Assembly: GCF_013364155.1 (NCBI RefSeq)
Contig: NZ_CP054916.1
Coordinates: 3,344,501-3,408,500 of the forward strand
Source: Streptomyces sp. NA02950
Lineage (GTDB): Bacteria > Actinomycetota > Actinomycetes > Streptomycetales > Streptomycetaceae
Length of the DNA: 64,000 nucleotides
Reading direction: 5' to 3'
Shown: piece after piece, positions 61,451 to 64,000 of the stretch
Position numbering within the stretch: the stretch's first letter is position 1
Layout of the letters: each line of letters begins with the position of its first letter
The notes under the pieces: model-generated
What the model saw: only the letters and a program-made list of their open reading frames with translations
Databases searched by the model: none
What the model was told of the DNA's origin: nothing
Made by a program: the position numbers and the translations under genes

Positions 61451-63682
61451 TTACGGCCTCTGCCGTTTGTCGGGATCGCCCTCGTCCGGCGGGGTGGTCG
61501 GGGCCGTCGGGAGGGGCGGGGTCTCCCCGCCGGGCGGGGTGGGCGTCGACTGCGTCGGCGTCGGCGTCGGGGTCGTCGTGGACTGGGACGGGGTCGGCGT
61601 CGGGGACGGCGACTCGGACTCCGACTCGCTCGGCGACGGCGTCGGGGACTCCGTCTCCTCACTGGGCGTCGGGGACGGCGGGGTGTTCGGCGGGACGGCC
61701 GCACCCATGTCCGTGTCCAGGTCGAACTCGGTGTCCTTCGTGTCGTCCACCGCCGCGCCCATGTACGCCGCCCAGATCGAGGCCGGGTAGTCGGCGCCGT
61801 TGACGCGGCCGCCGCCGGCGGTGCCCCGGAGGCTGACCTGCTTGCCGCCCGGAACCTCGCCGAACATGCCGACGGAGGTGACCAGACCGGGGGTGTAACC
61901 CGTGAACCAGGCCGACTTGTTGTCGTCCGAGGTACCGGTCTTGCCCGCCACGTCCATCCCCTGGCGGCGCACCGACTGGCCGGTGCCGTCGGCGACCACC
62001 CCGGTGAGGACGGAGGTCACCGAGTCGGCGGCGCCGCGGCTGATCGCCTGGCCGTTGGTCGGATCGGGCAGCTCGGCCTTCTCGTCGCCCTTCTCGGCGG
62101 ACTTCACGATGGTCGGGGTGACCTTCTTGCCGTGGTTGTCGAGGGTCGCGTAGACCCCGGCCATGTCGTACGGGCTGGCGCCCATCACGCCCAGCGACAT
62201 CGAGGGGTTCTCGCCGAAGCCTCCGGCCTTCCCGTTCATCCCGAGGTCCACGGCGGTCTTCTTGACCTTGGACAGGCCCACGTCCACGGCCATCTGCGCG
62301 TAGACGGAGTTGACCGAGTGGTTCATCGCCTTCTGGACGCTGACCGGGCCGTAGGACTTGTTGTCCTCGTTGGGTGGGGCAAAGCCGACTTCGCTGCCCT
62401 TGACCGGCCGCCTGCTGGTGCCGTCGTAGATGGTCCCGGAGGTGATCGGGGTGCCGTCCTGGGTGGTGGAGTCGTTCTCCAGTGCGGAGGCGAGGATCAG
62501 CGGCTTGAAGGTGGAGGCGGGCTGGTAGTCCTCACGGGTCGCGTTGTTGGTCCAGTGCTTGGTGGCGCCCGCACCGCCGTACATGGCCACCACACCACCG
62601 GTCTTGGGGTCCACCGAGACCGCGCCGACCTGGGCGTGCTTGTCGACCTCGCGCTTGCTGGGGTCGAGTTTGTCGGTCAGTTCGGTGCGGACCGCCTTCT
62701 CCAGCGACTTCTGCTTCTTGCGGTCGATGTTGAGGGTGATGCTCCAGCCGCCGGCCTCGAACTCCCGCTCGTCCACACCGGCCTTGAAGAGCTCCTTCTT
62801 GGCGGCGGCGATGAAGTACCCGGTCTGGCCCTCCAGCCCGGGGATCGGACGCGGGTCGATGGGCTTCTTGAACCTCATGTCCTGGCGATCGCTCTTGGAC
62901 AGCCAGTCCTTGTCGACCATGTTGTCGAGGATGTAGTTCCAGCGGGCCTTGACCATCTTCTTGCCGTTGGGGCCCGCGGTCGAGTAGTCGTACTGGCTGG
63001 GCGCCTGGAGCAGCGCCGCGAGATAGGCGCCCTCCGCCACGCTGAGCTGCTCGGCGTCCTTGTCGTAGTACGCGCGGGCCGCGGCCTGGATGCCGTAGGC
63101 GTTCCGGCCGTAGTAGCTGGTGTTGATGTACCCGGCCAGGATGTAGTCCTTGGACTTCTGCTGATCCACCTTGAGGGAGATCACCAGCTCCTTGGCCTTG
63201 CGGGTGACGGTCTGCTCCTGGCTGAGGTAGTAGTTCTTCACATACTGCTGGGTGATGGTCGAACCACCCTGCTTGCCCCTGCCCAGCGCGGTGTTGATCA
63301 GGCCGCGGACGGTGCCGGTGAAGGAGACACCGGAGTCGGTGTAGAAGTCCTTGTTCTCGGCGGCGACGAAGGTGTGCTGCACCGCCTTGGGGATCTTGCT
63401 CAGCGGTACGGACTCACGGTTGACCTCGCCGTCCTTGGCCATGATCGTGCCGTCACTGTACTTGAAGATGTTGGCTTCTTTCCTGGCCAGGGCGTTGGCG
63501 GGAGGGACGTCCACCAGCAGATAGAGCGCGAAGAACCCTCCGACGAGCAGTGCGCAGAAGGTGACGACATACGCGAGGATCTTCTTCCAGGTGAAGAAGC
63601 GGCGTATGCCCCCCTTCTTTCCGGCCTTCTTGGCCTTGCGGGCACCCTGCTGCCGTGCGCGCCGCTCTTCCGCTCTGCCCAT
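61451..63682 (-). CDS. Class A penicillin-binding protein (transglycosylase/transpeptidase)
   Basis: Peptidoglycan polymerase and cross-linker, 743 residues. A basic cytoplasmic N-terminus, one membrane segment (about 35-57), a GT51 transglycosylase domain (about 75-260; AAENKDFYTDSGVS, GGSTITQQYVKNYYLS) and a transpeptidase domain with STFK (about 388-391), SVN (about 457-459) and KTGT (about 578-581). The C-terminal 90 or so residues are a Thr/Pro/Ser/Glu-rich tail typical of actinobacterial PBPs. The ATG at 63680-63682 has AGGAGAG only about 2 bases before it, so a slightly downstream start is possible. Confidence 0.95.
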   Translation of the reverse strand: MGRAEERRARQQGARKAKKAGKKGGIRRFFTWKKILAYVVTFCALLVGGFFALYLLVDVPPANALARKEANIFKYSDGTIMAKDGEVNRESVPLSKIPKAVQHTFVAAENKDFYTDSGVSFTGTVRGLINTALGRGKQGGSTITQQYVKNYYLSQEQTVTRKAKELVISLKVDQQKSKDYILAGYINTSYYGRNAYGIQAAARAYYDKDAEQLSVAEGAYLAALLQAPSQYDYSTAGPNGKKMVKARWNYILDNMVDKDWLSKSDRQDMRFKKPIDPRPIPGLEGQTGYFIAAAKKELFKAGVDEREFEAGGWSITLNIDRKKQKSLEKAVRTELTDKLDPSKREVDKHAQVGAVSVDPKTGGVVAMYGGAGATKHWTNNATREDYQPASTFKPLILASALENDSTTQDGTPITSGTIYDGTSRRPVKGSEVGFAPPNEDNKSYGPVSVQKAMNHSVNSVYAQMAVDVGLSKVKKTAVDLGMNGKAGGFGENPSMSLGVMGASPYDMAGVYATLDNHGKKVTPTIVKSAEKGDEKAELPDPTNGQAISRGAADSVTSVLTGVVADGTGQSVRRQGMDVAGKTGTSDDNKSAWFTGYTPGLVTSVGMFGEVPGGKQVSLRGTAGGGRVNGADYPASIWAAYMGAAVDDTKDTEFDLDTDMGAAVPPNTPPSPTPSEETESPTPSPSESESESPSPTPTPSQSTTTPTPTPTQSTPTPPGGETPPLPTAPTTPPDEGDPDKRQRP

Positions 63683-63765
63683 CTCTCCTGCCGTTCCAGT
63701 CAGTCAGCTCCCCAGCCCAGCTCATGAAGCTAACACCGCAACAACCCTCACATACTCATCGATCA

Positions 63766-63792
63766 TGCTTTTTCCGAAGGTGACAAAAAGCA
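63766..63792. promoter_or_regulatory. AT-rich inverted repeat upstream of the penicillin-binding protein gene
   Basis: TGCTTTTT (63766-63773) and AAAAAGCA (63785-63792) are perfect 8-bp arms with an 11-bp spacer, in an otherwise GC-rich genome, about 85-110 bp before the PBP start. It may be an operator or promoter element for the PBP gene. Confidence 0.45.
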
Positions 63793-63845
63793 CCCACCTC
63801 ACGGGAACTGACGGCTGGGAGGTGCACAGGGTTGCCATGCACGTT

Positions 63846-63861
63846 AAAGTGCTAGCACTTT
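63846..63861. promoter_or_regulatory. Perfect 16-bp palindrome upstream of the last gene
   Basis: AAAGTGCTAGCACTTT is its own reverse complement. It lies 62 bp upstream of the ATG at 63923, a typical operator position. The regulator is unknown. Confidence 0.6.
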
Positions 63862-63922
63862 GCTAGACATCGCCGGTCGCTGGACCGCAGCGCCGGGCCT
63901 TCGAGAGAACACGGGGACCGTC

Positions 63923-64000
63923 ATGTCCGACGTCGCATCCACCGCAGCACCCCGCACCGAACCCCGGATACGGGAGCGGGCCGCCCGCCACGTCAGCGGC
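63923..64000 (+). CDS. Start of an unidentified gene (partial at window edge)
   Basis: Only 26 codons are visible, reading MSDVASTAAPRTEPRIRERA and continuing RHVSG. GGGGACCG just before the ATG and the normal codon bias support a real start. The short sequence gives no domain. A palindromic site lies upstream. Confidence 0.6.
   Translation, partial: MSDVASTAAPRTEPRIRERAARHVSG

Noticed and set aside
1..64000. CRISPR arrays, rRNA operons, complete insertion sequences
   Set aside because: No regularly spaced direct repeats, no rRNA-like sequence and no transposase gene were seen.

Overview
The window is chromosomal DNA from an actinomycete, almost certainly a Streptomyces. It is very GC-rich with strong G/C third-position bias, uses many GTG/TTG starts, shows the rare TTA leucine codon only sporadically, and carries a WhiB-family regulator and several SpoIIE-type phosphatase/anti-sigma-factor-like kinases. 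Gene content and order (tandem BldK-like peptide transporters, typA, sdhCAB, and a run of glpX, wbl, fumarase and PBP genes) resemble the S. coelicolor chromosome as I remember it; no search was run.

Layout. 1-9693 holds two oligopeptide ABC transporter clusters, both on the minus strand. The complete one (3784-9693) is SBP-permease-permease-ATPase-ATPase. The second (SBP-permease-permease) runs off the left edge. Then come typA (10164-12059), a probable frameshifted remnant (about 12165-12563) and an orphan peptide-binding lipoprotein (12637-14730). 15039-19000 encodes a small coiled-coil protein and a three-gene succinate dehydrogenase. 19047-23226 holds a PAS-GAF-SpoIIE-HATPase regulator, a stand-alone HATPase, a MutT-like hydrolase, a palindromic MITE-like element and a SPOR-like mini-protein. 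23388-29937 carries an amino-acid permease, a GntR regulator, a secreted M1 peptidase, a GlxA/AraC regulator, a hotdog thioesterase and a DUF4326 protein. 30030-33614 is a single 1194-residue protein joining a sodium/solute symporter to PAS, GAF, SpoIIE phosphatase and HATPase domains.

33.67-40.14 kb is a decayed mobile island. It ends in an integrase pseudogene with an internal deletion, and related 19-bp sequences lie in inverted orientation near its edges. Its cargo is a divergent cassette. Leftward: a resolvase-like single-domain protein, a small protein, an AdoHcyase-like NAD-binding protein and a Nudix hydrolase. Rightward: an XRE/TPR-like regulator with a TTA codon, a YdcF-family protein and a frameshifted WbqC-family gene. 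This cassette is my best candidate for an undescribed system.

40.16-51.2 kb returns to core housekeeping: ychF, a DUF6542 membrane protein, ppgK, ispH, xseAB, a nitroreductase, a DUF4245 protein, glpX, a wbl gene, a DUF1707 protein and class I fumarase. 51.26-55.73 kb holds a GH18-like protein divergent from a translationally coupled pair resembling matAB (extracellular poly-N-acetylglucosamine synthesis), placed between the class I and class II fumarase genes. 55.9-64.0 kb has fumC, a DUF402 protein, a methyltransferase, a third SpoIIE/HATPase regulator, a class A penicillin-binding protein and the start of one more gene behind a perfect 16-bp palindrome. I saw no rRNA, tRNA or CRISPR array.
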